Source of the DNA: Mycobacterium sp. 852002-40037_SCH5390672 | GTDB lineage: Bacteria > Actinomycetota > Actinomycetes > Mycobacteriales > Mycobacteriaceae | Length of the DNA: 64,000 nucleotides | NCBI RefSeq assembly: GCF_001665875.1 | Contig: NZ_LZTA01000014.1 | Location: 122,485 to 186,484 of the forward strand | Direction of reading: 5' to 3' | Shown: piece by piece, positions 15,815 through 22,979 of the stretch | Layout of the letters: each line of letters opens with the position of its first letter | Numbering within the stretch: the first letter of the stretch is position 1 | Position numbers and translations under genes: made by a program | Notes under the pieces: generated by a model | The model's database searches: none | Seen by the model: the letters and a program-made list of their open reading frames with translations, nothing else | What the model was told of the DNA's origin: nothing

Positions 15815-17032
15815 TCAGGGGTTGCTCAGTGTGTATGGGGGGGCGCCCACTCCGGCGACGGAGTGCGTCCCCCACGGTGTGTGTTCGACGATGCGTGCCG
15901 GCGCGCTGCTTTCACCGACCGTCAGTGTGGCGGTCCGCGCTTGCTTGAGGATGTCATCGGGCAAGGGGCCCGACGCGGAACCAAATACCGTTCCCTGCCA
16001 GTGGTAGTGGCCGTCGATCGGGTCTAAATGGCCGGTCAGCCGGACCCGAACCGAGTGGCGGGTGCCGGCGATGTCCAGCGTGGCCGCTCCGTCGTACGTG
16101 TCGTCGCCGGCGGGCGCGCTGGCCGACAGGTCGAAGGCGGATGCCACCGGGGGCGGCTCGGCCGGTCGCAACTGAGCGCGCTCGTTGAACACCTGCTGGC
16201 TGCTCGCGCGCACCTCGATGCGACCGCTGGCGGTGCACTCCATGACTTTCAGGCATTCGGCGACGTAGCGCGCCTGCGCGTCGGGATCGGGTCCGGCGAT
16301 GAAGAAGTAGTTGGGCAACCCGCGAACCGCCACTCCGCAGAACGGCTCCATGCCGTCGTGCCACGCCCGCCGGATCGGCAGCCCGGCCGTGCCGACCCAG
16401 GCGTCGTCGGCGACGTCCTCGGGGATGTGGAAGCCGGTGCCGTAGACGATGGCGTCGACGCGGTGGTCGACGCCGTCGACGGTGCGGACGCCCGACGCGG
16501 TCACCGCCTCGATCGCCGACGCGGCGATCGCGACCCGAGGCCGCTCCGCTGGCCGGGTGTGGCGACGAAGCCAGCGTTTGGCGCGGGTGGACCACACCGG
16601 GATGTCGGTCACGACGCGACGCGGCGCGTGGGCGAACACCGTGACCGATGCCGCTGCGTGGGCCAGCCGCCCGAGGTGGTGGGCCGCCGCGGCGTCGGTG
16701 CCGACCACCGCGATGTGCTTGCCGGACGGATCGAATCCGGAATCCCATGCCGCGGCGTGAAATGACGGACCGCGAAAGTCGTTGTGTCCGGGCAGCTTCG
16801 GTATCCAGGGGATACCCGGCTGACGGTGTGCGTCGACGACGACGTGCGCCCGAATCACTTCGCCGGCGGCGGTCTGCAGCGTCCAGCTGTCGGTGTCCTC
16901 GTCGAACACCGAACGCAGGACCGATCTGTCCAGCATCGCGACGTCGGTCACGCCGGCCGACTGCAAAACGGATCGGACGTTGTGGGCGCAGGCGTCCGCG
17001 CCGAGGATGACCAGCGGATGCCCAGCCGTCAC
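15815..17032 (-). CDS. flavin-containing monooxygenase-like protein with C-terminal DUF4873-type domain
   Basis: This 405-residue protein resembles a Baeyer-Villiger/FMO-type monooxygenase without the N-terminal FAD Rossmann motif: it opens at LVILGADACAHN. The fingerprint FxGxxxHxxxW is present as FRGPSFHAAAW near residues 84-98. The NADPH Rossmann segment is degenerate (VVGTDAAAAHHLG). The VYGTGFHIP and GLPNYFFIAGP blocks are typical of the family. Residues about 300-405 form an extra beta-rich domain like DUF4873. It corresponds to Rv0943c. Its ATG overlaps the stop of the diiron oxygenase gene, so the two are co-translated. Electron supply or catalysis may be shared; this is inference. 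Confidence 0.75.
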   Translation of the reverse strand: MTAGHPLVILGADACAHNVRSVLQSAGVTDVAMLDRSVLRSVFDEDTDSWTLQTAAGEVIRAHVVVDAHRQPGIPWIPKLPGHNDFRGPSFHAAAWDSGFDPSGKHIAVVGTDAAAAHHLGRLAHAAASVTVFAHAPRRVVTDIPVWSTRAKRWLRRHTRPAERPRVAIAASAIEAVTASGVRTVDGVDHRVDAIVYGTGFHIPEDVADDAWVGTAGLPIRRAWHDGMEPFCGVAVRGLPNYFFIAGPDPDAQARYVAECLKVMECTASGRIEVRASSQQVFNERAQLRPAEPPPVASAFDLSASAPAGDDTYDGAATLDIAGTRHSVRVRLTGHLDPIDGHYHWQGTVFGSASGPLPDDILKQARTATLTVGESSAPARIVEHTPWGTHSVAGVGAPPYTLSNP

Positions 17033-17985
17033 AGAAACCTGCTGCGCTTCCAGCCGCGGCGCGCGATCGGGCCCATCAGGCCCACCTCGGTCAAAAACGC
17101 CGCCAGCGGAGCGAAGCCGGCAACCTGTATGTCGCGGCGATGCGGGCTGGTGCGCGCGATCTTTCGGGCACGCTTGGCGTCGAGACCCGTTCGCGCATAA
17201 GGAACTGGATTGCTGAACAGGTAGTTGAAGAAGTATCCGCCCAGGCCGTTGATGTTGGCCATGAACCAGCGGTTGATCCGGGGCATCTCGACGACGCGCT
17301 TGCGTGCGCCGTCCCGCGCGAACTGGATGTGGCGGGCCTCTTCGGTGACGTGAATGCGCATGAGCCGCTGGATGATTGGCTGCAATTCGGGGTCGTCCAT
17401 CATCTGCCGCTGCAGCGAGTCGAAGATTTCCTCGCCGATCAGGGCGGCCACCCAGAGCATCGAGCCGCGCTGGAACGCCAGCGGAAGCGCATTGATGATC
17501 ATCCGGTGAAATAGCCGGGGGCGCACCGGCTTTGCCCCGATGCGTTCAATGGCCTTGCCGAACATCACCATGTGCCGGGTCTCGTCGCCCAGTTCGGTCA
17601 GCTTGTAATGCGTCGACCTACTGGTCGGGTCCTCGTGCAGGATCGTGCGCAGCAGCGCCTGGTTGAGCATGTTCTCGAACCAGATCCCGGCCGAAAGCGT
17701 GTTGACCAGTTCGTGGCGGGACAGCTCGATTTGTTGTTCGCGGGTCATCTCGTCCCACATGGGCGTGCCGTAGAGCGAGACCAGGCGGGGCGGCAAATAG
17801 AACTTGTCCGGGTCCAGTGGGGCGTCCCAATCAATATCGACGACCGGCTCGTAGGACTTTTTGACCGAGCCCTTCAGCAATCGGTCCGAGAAGTCTTCAC
17901 GACTCGGCCCCGCTGGCTTCCCAACAGCGGTCGTGGTGCCGCTGCCGGCCATCCCTTCGCTCTGCGTTGTCGCTGCGCGGGTCAT
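17029..17985 (-). CDS. AurF-like diiron oxygenase
   Basis: This is a 318-residue helical protein of the AurF/p-aminobenzoate N-oxygenase type. Two ExxH diiron motifs are visible, ELGDETRHMVMF and TEEARHIQFAR, with further acidic helices before them. The start is the ATG at 17985, which has GGAGGG 9 nt upstream; the longer frame back to 18090 lacks this. The stop overlaps the ATG of the flavin monooxygenase-like gene, so they form a two-gene unit. Members of this family oxidise amines or fatty-acid derivatives. The substrate here is unknown. Confidence 0.8.
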   Translation of the reverse strand: MTRAATTQSEGMAGSGTTTAVGKPAGPSREDFSDRLLKGSVKKSYEPVVDIDWDAPLDPDKFYLPPRLVSLYGTPMWDEMTREQQIELSRHELVNTLSAGIWFENMLNQALLRTILHEDPTSRSTHYKLTELGDETRHMVMFGKAIERIGAKPVRPRLFHRMIINALPLAFQRGSMLWVAALIGEEIFDSLQRQMMDDPELQPIIQRLMRIHVTEEARHIQFARDGARKRVVEMPRINRWFMANINGLGGYFFNYLFSNPVPYARTGLDAKRARKIARTSPHRRDIQVAGFAPLAAFLTEVGLMGPIARRGWKRSRFL

Positions 17986-18016
17986 CGCTGGCGTCCCTCC
18001 ATTGGGTGCTTCAGAC

Positions 18017-18037
18017 GGTACCCATGGTACCGGGTAC
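18017..18037. promoter_or_regulatory. operator-like GGTACC repeats before the diiron oxygenase operon
   Basis: Two GGTACC palindromes lie at 18017-18022 and 18026-18031, and a further GGGTAC follows at 18032-18037. Together they give nested dyad symmetry about 30-50 nt upstream of the diiron oxygenase start and about 75 nt upstream of cobF. Such clustered half-sites often bind a TetR- or MarR-type repressor. No regulator gene is next to it, so the function is a guess. Confidence 0.35.
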
Positions 18038-18111
18038 TTGTGGACCCGACTAGATGCTGAAGGTTGCGATTCAGGCAATCTGACTGGCAACGAGCATCAG
18101 GAGGCGACGTA

Positions 18112-18855
18112 GTGGGCCGGCACATCCACGTCATCGGCATCGGGGCGGGCGACCCCGGCTATGTGACCGTGCAGGCGATCGAGGCGCTGAACGACACCCA
18201 GGTGTTCTTCGCGATGGACAAGGGCGAGGCCAAACGCGACCTGGTGGCGCTGCGCCGCGAGATCTGCGGTCGGTTCATCCGGGAGCCGGGCTACCGCTTC
18301 GTCGAGCTGCCCGACCCCAAGCGGGCAGGCGATGCCGATTACCGGGGTGCGGTTGCCGACTGGCACGCCGCCCGCGCCCGGGTGTGGGGGGCGGCCATCT
18401 CGACCGAGCTGGGCCCCGACGGCGTGGGCGCCTTCCTGGCCTGGGGTGACCCGTCGCTGTACGACAGCACGCTGCGCATCCTCGAGGTGGTCGCGGCCGA
18501 GGTCGACTTCACCTTCGACGTCATTCCGGGGATCACCGCCGTGCAGGCGCTGACGGCTCGGCACCGCATCCCGCTCAACGAGGTCGGTGAGCCGGTTGTC
18601 ATCACCACCGGCAGGCAGTTGCGCACGAACGGGTTGTCGGGCGCGGCCGTCGTCATGCTCGACGCCGAGTGCTCCTTCCGGCACTTTCCGCCGGACACGC
18701 TCATCTGGTGGGGCGCCTACCTCGGCACGCGCGACGAACTACTCGTCGCGGGCACCGTGGGTGAGGTCGGTGCCCGCATCGCGGCGCTGCGAGCCGAAGC
18801 CCGCGCCCGACACGGCTGGATCATGGACACATATTTGCTCAGACCGGCACACTGA
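18112..18855 (+). CDS. cobF: precorrin-6A synthase (deacetylating) CobF
   Basis: This 247-residue SAM-dependent methyltransferase acts in aerobic cobalamin synthesis. It methylates precorrin-5 at C1 with loss of the acetyl group. The N-terminal signature is VIGIGAGDPGYVTVQA, and FLAWGDPSLYDST and DVIPGITAVQAL are typical of cobalt-precorrin methyltransferases. The start is the GTG at 18112, with AGGAGG 7 nt upstream. This gene is missing from M. tuberculosis, where the deletion also truncates the following glycosylase gene. It is kept in M. canettii and many other mycobacteria. The next gene starts 4 nt after its stop. Confidence 0.92.
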   Translation: MGRHIHVIGIGAGDPGYVTVQAIEALNDTQVFFAMDKGEAKRDLVALRREICGRFIREPGYRFVELPDPKRAGDADYRGAVADWHAARARVWGAAISTELGPDGVGAFLAWGDPSLYDSTLRILEVVAAEVDFTFDVIPGITAVQALTARHRIPLNEVGEPVVITTGRQLRTNGLSGAAVVMLDAECSFRHFPPDTLIWWGAYLGTRDELLVAGTVGEVGARIAALRAEARARHGWIMDTYLLRPAH

Positions 18856-18859
18856 AACC

Positions 18860-19723
18860 GTGCCCGAACTACCCGAGATCGAAGCGCTGGTCGACCATCT
18901 GCGGCGCCATGCGGTAGGCCTGACGATCGGCCGGGTCGACGTCGCCGCCCTGTCCGTGCTGAAGACCTTCGACCCGCCGATCGGCGCGCTGCACGGCCAG
19001 ACCGTTGCCGGGGCCGAGCGATGGGGCAAGTATCTCGGGCTGCGGACAGACGACCTCTGCCTGATCACGCACCTGTCTCGTGCGGGCTGGCTGCGGTGGT
19101 CCGACAAGCTGGCCGCGGCGCCGCTGCGGCCCGGCAAGGGCCCGATCGCGCTGCGGGTTCACCTGGGCACGCCCGGCGAGGCGCCCGGCTTCGACCTCAC
19201 CGAGGCCGGCACCCAAAAACGGCTGGCGGTGTGGCTGGTCGATGACCCGGCTCAGGTCCCCGGCATCGCCACCCTGGGCCCGGACGCGATGGATCTGGAC
19301 GTCGATGCGCTGGCCGATCTGTTGGCAGGCAACACCGGCCGGATCAAGACCGTCATCACCGACCAGAAGGTGATCGCCGGGATCGGCAACGCCTACAGCG
19401 ACGAGATCCTGCACGTCGCGCGAATCTCGCCCTTTGCCACGGCCGGCAAGCTGTCCGACCAGCAACTCGCCACGCTGCACGAGGCGATGGTCTCGGTGCT
19501 CACCGATGCGGTGAGCCGATCCGTCGGCCAGGGGGCGGCCATGCTCAAAGGTGAGAAGCGCTCCGGATTGCGGGTCCACGCCCGCACCGGGCTGCCCTGC
19601 CCGGTATGCGGCGACACCGTGCGTGAAGTGTCCTTCGCGGACAAGTCTTTTCAGTACTGTCCCACGTGCCAGACCGGGGGCAAGATGCTGGCCGACCGAC
19701 GGATGTCGCGTTTGCTGAAGTAG
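18860..19723 (+). CDS. fpg2: Fpg/Nei-family DNA glycosylase (full-length Fpg2)
   Basis: This 287-residue protein belongs to the formamidopyrimidine/endonuclease VIII family, which excises oxidised bases. The N-terminal PELPEIEAL gives the catalytic proline and glutamate after removal of Met1. A C-terminal zinc finger is present (CPVCGDTV...YCPTCQ). The start is the GTG at 18860, 4 nt after cobF. The M. tuberculosis counterpart Rv0944 is a truncated fragment of about 158 residues, so this copy is the intact ancestral form. It is distinct from the main mutM gene, which lies elsewhere. Activity on specific lesions is not known from sequence. Confidence 0.88.
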   Translation: MPELPEIEALVDHLRRHAVGLTIGRVDVAALSVLKTFDPPIGALHGQTVAGAERWGKYLGLRTDDLCLITHLSRAGWLRWSDKLAAAPLRPGKGPIALRVHLGTPGEAPGFDLTEAGTQKRLAVWLVDDPAQVPGIATLGPDAMDLDVDALADLLAGNTGRIKTVITDQKVIAGIGNAYSDEILHVARISPFATAGKLSDQQLATLHEAMVSVLTDAVSRSVGQGAAMLKGEKRSGLRVHARTGLPCPVCGDTVREVSFADKSFQYCPTCQTGGKMLADRRMSRLLK

Positions 19724-19765
19724 TCGCCCAACTCCGGACTTGACACCTGTCGATATGCTGCCCCG

Positions 19766-20515
19766 ATGACTCGCCAGAAGATTCTCATCACGGGTGCCAG
19801 CTCCGGCCTGGGTGCCGGCATGGCGCGCGCCTTCGCCGCGAAGGGCCGCGACCTTGCGCTGTGCGCACGCCGCGCCGACCGGCTCGATGAGCTGAAAGCC
19901 GAGCTGTCGCAGAAGTATCCGGGCATCACCGTCGCGGTCGCCGCGCTGGACGTCAATGACCACGAGCAGGTGCCGAAGGTGTTCGCGGAGCTTTCCGACG
20001 ACCTCGGCGGCATCGACCGCATCGTCGTCAACGCCGGGATCGGCAAGGGCGCAAAACTTGGCTCCGGCAAGCTGTGGGCCAACAAAGCCACCCTCGAAAC
20101 CAACCTGGTCTCAGCGCTGGTGCAGATCGAGACAGCACTGGAGATGTTCAACAAGAACGGTTCGGGCCACCTGGTGCTGATCTCATCCGTGCTCGGCAAC
20201 AAGGGCGTGCCCGGCGTGAAGGCGGCCTATGCGGCGAGCAAGGCCGGGGTGAGCTCACTGGGTGAATCGTTGCGTGCCGAATACGCCAAGGGACCCGTCA
20301 AGGTTTCGGTCATCGAGCCCGGCTACATCGAATCGGAGATGACGGCCAAGTCGAACAGCACAATGTTGATGGTGGACAACGAAACCGGCGTCAACGCACT
20401 CGTCGCCGCCATGGAGCGTGAGCCCGGCCGGGCGGCGGTGCCATGGTGGCCGTGGGCGCCGCTGGTGCAGTTGATGCGGGTGCTGCCGCCTCAGCTGACC
20501 AAGATGTTCGCCTGA
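19766..20515 (+). CDS. short-chain dehydrogenase/reductase (Rv0945-like)
   Basis: This is a 249-residue classical short-chain dehydrogenase. The cofactor motif is TGASSGLGAG near residue 9, the NAG motif is in VVNAGIGKG, the catalytic serine is in LISSVLGNKG, and YxxxK is in AAYAASKAG. R-type residues after the second strand (CARRADR) suggest NADP. The C-terminus has a Trp- and Pro-rich hydrophobic stretch that might touch membranes. The substrate is unknown. The gene is convergent with pgi, with 8 nt between stop codons. Confidence 0.88.
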   Translation: MTRQKILITGASSGLGAGMARAFAAKGRDLALCARRADRLDELKAELSQKYPGITVAVAALDVNDHEQVPKVFAELSDDLGGIDRIVVNAGIGKGAKLGSGKLWANKATLETNLVSALVQIETALEMFNKNGSGHLVLISSVLGNKGVPGVKAAYAASKAGVSSLGESLRAEYAKGPVKVSVIEPGYIESEMTAKSNSTMLMVDNETGVNALVAAMEREPGRAAVPWWPWAPLVQLMRVLPPQLTKMFA

Positions 20516-20523
20516 GGACTTCG

Positions 20524-22188
20524 TCAGCTGGTTCGCCCGCGTTCACTGCGATAGCGGCGCACCAGAGCGTCGGTGGAGCTGTCCGACTGCGGCGCCGGCG
20601 AGCCGTCCGCGGTGATCACCGGAAGCAAGGCCTTGGCCTGGGTTTTGCCCAGCTCCACGCCCCATTGGTCGAACGAATCGATTCCCCAGATCACCCCCTC
20701 GGTGAAGACCTGATGCTCGTACAGCGCGATCAGCTGGCCCACGACCGATGGGGTGAGCCGGTTGGCCAGAATCGAGGTCGACGGCCGGTTACCGGGCATC
20801 ACCTTGTGCGGCACGACGTCGGCTGGCGTGCCTTCGGCGGCGATCTCTTCGGCGGTCTTGCCGAAGGCCAGCACCTGGGTCTGGGCGAAGAAGTTGCTCA
20901 TCAGCAAGTCGTGCATGCTGCCGCTGCCTTCGGCGGTGGGCAGGTCGTCGAGGGGTTGGCTGAACCCGATGAAGTCGGCCGGCACCAACCGGGTGCCCTG
21001 ATGCAGCAACTGGTAGAACGCGTGCTGCCCGTTGGTTCCCGGTTCGCCCCAAAAGATTTCACCGGTGTCCGTGGTGACCGGGCTGCCGTCCGCGCGGGCC
21101 GACTTACCGTTGGATTCCATGGTCAGCTGTTGAAGGTAGGCCGCAAAACGTGCCAGGTCGTTGGAATAGGGCAGCACGGCGCGCGATTGCGCGTCCATGA
21201 AATTGGAGTACCACAGGCCGATAAGTCCAAGCAGCACAGGGGCGTTGGACTCCAGCGGCGCGGTTTTGAAATGCCGGTCGACGATGTGGAACCCGGATAG
21301 GAAGTCCGCGAAGGCTTCTCGGCCGATGACGGCCATCACCGACAGGCCGATCGCCGAGTCCACCGAGTAGCGGCCTCCGACCCAATCCCAGAACCCGAAC
21401 ATGTTGTCGGTGTTGATGCCGAAGTCGTCGACGAGGCGTTTGTTGGTGGAGACGGCGACGAAGTGCTGGGATACCGCGGCGTCGCCGAGGGCGTCGGTGA
21501 TCCAGCGGCGCGCGGCCGTGGCGTTGGTCAGGGTTTCCAACGTCGAGAATGTTTTCGACGCGACGATGAAAAGCGTTGTCGCCGGGTCCAAGTCGGCCAG
21601 GGTGGCGATCAGATCGGCCGGGTCGACGTTGGAGACGAAGCGCGCTGAGATCCCGGCATCCGCATAGTGGCGCAGTGCCTGGTAGACCATCACCGGGCCG
21701 AGGTCCGATCCACCGATGCCGATGTTGACCACCGTGCTGATCCGTTTCCCGGTGGCCCCCGTCCATTCACCGCTGCGCAACCGATCGGTGAAGTCACCCA
21801 TGGCGTCGAGCACCGAGTGCACGTCTTGGACGACGTTTTCGCCGTCGACGATGAGTTCGGCATCCCGGGGCAGTCGCAGCGCGGTGTGCAGGACCGCGCG
21901 ATCCTCGGAGGTGTTGATGTGCACTCCGGCGAACATCTGGTCGCGGCGCTCTTCGAGGTGGGCCGTGCGCGCCAGATCGACCAAGAGCCGCAGCGTTTCT
22001 CGCGTGATGCGGTGCTTGCTGTAATCGATGTATAGGTCGCCGACGGAGACGGTCAGCTCGCGGCCACGGTCGGGATCGTCGTCGAAGAATTGGCGCAGAT
22101 GGGTGTCGCCGATGTGTTCATGATGCCTGCGCAGGGCGTCCCACGCCCGGGTGGCGGTGATGTCGGGGAGGGTGTGCACGGAGGTCAT
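20524..22188 (-). CDS. pgi: glucose-6-phosphate isomerase
   Basis: This 554-residue enzyme interconverts glucose 6-phosphate and fructose 6-phosphate in the cytoplasm, for glycolysis and gluconeogenesis. The first signature [16 protein letters not shown] and the second [16 protein letters not shown] are present, and the catalytic Glu lies in [14 protein letters not shown]. The length matches the family (553 in M. tuberculosis). The start [20 protein letters not shown] fits the mycobacterial N-terminus. It is convergent with the short-chain dehydrogenase. Confidence 0.97.
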   Translation of the reverse strand: MTSVHTLPDITATRAWDALRRHHEHIGDTHLRQFFDDDPDRGRELTVSVGDLYIDYSKHRITRETLRLLVDLARTAHLEERRDQMFAGVHINTSEDRAVLHTALRLPRDAELIVDGENVVQDVHSVLDAMGDFTDRLRSGEWTGATGKRISTVVNIGIGGSDLGPVMVYQALRHYADAGISARFVSNVDPADLIATLADLDPATTLFIVASKTFSTLETLTNATAARRWITDALGDAAVSQHFVAVSTNKRLVDDFGINTDNMFGFWDWVGGRYSVDSAIGLSVMAVIGREAFADFLSGFHIVDRHFKTAPLESNAPVLLGLIGLWYSNFMDAQSRAVLPYSNDLARFAAYLQQLTMESNGKSARADGSPVTTDTGEIFWGEPGTNGQHAFYQLLHQGTRLVPADFIGFSQPLDDLPTAEGSGSMHDLLMSNFFAQTQVLAFGKTAEEIAAEGTPADVVPHKVMPGNRPSTSILANRLTPSVVGQLIALYEHQVFTEGVIWGIDSFDQWGVELGKTQAKALLPVITADGSPAPQSDSSTDALVRRYRSERGRTS

Positions 22189-22266
22189 GCTTCGACCCTA
22201 TGGGCTGCGACGTGACGGAGCCAGGTGTAGCCGCGAGCTCTGCGCCCGGCCGATGAACCCCCGAGG

Positions 22267-22587
22267 TCAGTGACCGAGCCGTCCCCTGCCCAGCCGCAGC
22301 AGCAGTATCGCCAGGTCCTTGCCTTCGGGGCCGAGCTCGCTGTAGCGCTCGATGACCTTCATTTCGCGGCTATGGACCAGCCGCGTGCCGCCGGACGCCA
22401 TCCGGGCCTTGCCGATCGCCTGCGACACCTCGGTGCGGCGCCGCACCGCGGCGAGAATCGCGGCGTCGAGCCGGTCGATCTCGTGGCGCAACTCGTCTAT
22501 GTCGGTGGCCTCTTGGGTCGCCACCGTCTCGATGTTCATCTCTGCTGACTCCGCGTCTTCGTCGTGATGTGGGGGTTCTGGTCTCAT
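22267..22587 (-). CDS. AroQ-type chorismate mutase (Rv0948c-like)
   Basis: This is a 106-residue intracellular chorismate mutase, converting chorismate to prephenate for Phe and Tyr synthesis. The helical AroQ fold is seen in IDELRHEIDRLDAAIL and RTEVSQAIGKARMASGG, with the conserved C-terminus AILLLRLGRGRLGH. The start is the ATG of MRPEPPHH at 22587, as in Rv0948c. That enzyme is weak alone and is activated by DAHP synthase through its C-terminal residues, which are conserved here. A hairpin with a U-rich tail ends just upstream of it. Confidence 0.93.
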   Translation of the reverse strand: MRPEPPHHDEDAESAEMNIETVATQEATDIDELRHEIDRLDAAILAAVRRRTEVSQAIGKARMASGGTRLVHSREMKVIERYSELGPEGKDLAILLLRLGRGRLGH

Positions 22588-22611
22588 GCAGTATCGGGCC
22601 TCACAAAAGAC

Positions 22612-22645
22612 GAGCCCCGAGTGCCGGAAGCGGACCACGGGGCTC
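22612..22645 (-). terminator. rho-independent-type hairpin
   Basis: On the minus strand GAGCCCCG and CGGGGCTC form a perfect 8-bp stem around an 18-nt loop. They are followed by GTCTTTTGTG, a short U-rich tail. It lies 11 nt after the stop of the minus-strand frame 22657-22920 and 24 nt before the chorismate mutase start. Confidence 0.5.
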
Positions 22646-22656
22646 TGCGGAAGCAG

Positions 22657-22920
22657 TTAGACCACAGGTACCGCGAACTGGTACCCGTAGGGAAATCGGC
22701 GGCGCCACTCCTGGGTCGAGGAGCGTCGCCGACACTGCACGTTGAACACGAAATCGAGTGTGCCACTAAAATCAGTGAACGCGCAAAAAATGATGCTTAA
22801 GCTGCGCTTTTTGGACTTGGGTGCAATTACCGGATCGGACAAAACGCGGTTTGGAAATTGCATTCCGACACGCCGAATTTCCGGTAGCGTCCCTGACGCC
22901 GTCCCGGCCACCCGCGCCAC
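22657..22920 (-). CDS. hypothetical small protein or gene remnant
   Basis: This is an 87-codon frame I do not recognise. Its C-terminus, RRRFPYGYQFAVPVV, is rich in aromatic and hydrophobic residues, and it stops 11 nt before a terminator-like hairpin on the same strand. Base composition is lower in GC than neighbouring genes. There is no clear ribosome site at the first start; an internal ATG (MQFPNRVL) is an alternative. It may be a decayed gene. The only support is the terminator position. Confidence 0.22.
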   Translation of the reverse strand: MARVAGTASGTLPEIRRVGMQFPNRVLSDPVIAPKSKKRSLSIIFCAFTDFSGTLDFVFNVQCRRRSSTQEWRRRFPYGYQFAVPVV

Positions 22921-22979
22921 TAGCCTGGTCTGATGCCAGGGCGCTGTGCGTCAGTGGGCGGCGGTAAGTTTGGACTGAC

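Larger units (their letters stand above)
22588..22979. other. 392-bp region between chorismate mutase and uvrD1
   Basis: This stretch holds a minus-strand hairpin with a U-rich tail at 22612-22645, a doubtful minus-strand frame at 22657-22920, and the uvrD1 promoter at its right end. The segment 22740-22890 is visibly poorer in G and C than its surroundings, with runs such as GCGCAAAAAATGATGC. It may be a decayed or foreign gene, or a divergent control region. Confidence 0.5.

Noticed and set aside
15836..15873. GC-rich hairpin with runs of G and C
   Set aside because: It lies inside the C-terminal coding part of the monooxygenase-like gene and has no U tract, so a terminator role is not supported.
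18064..18111. Upstream ATG extension of cobF
   Set aside because: The GTG at 18112 has AGGAGG at 7 nt and begins the conserved fold; the extension has no similarity.
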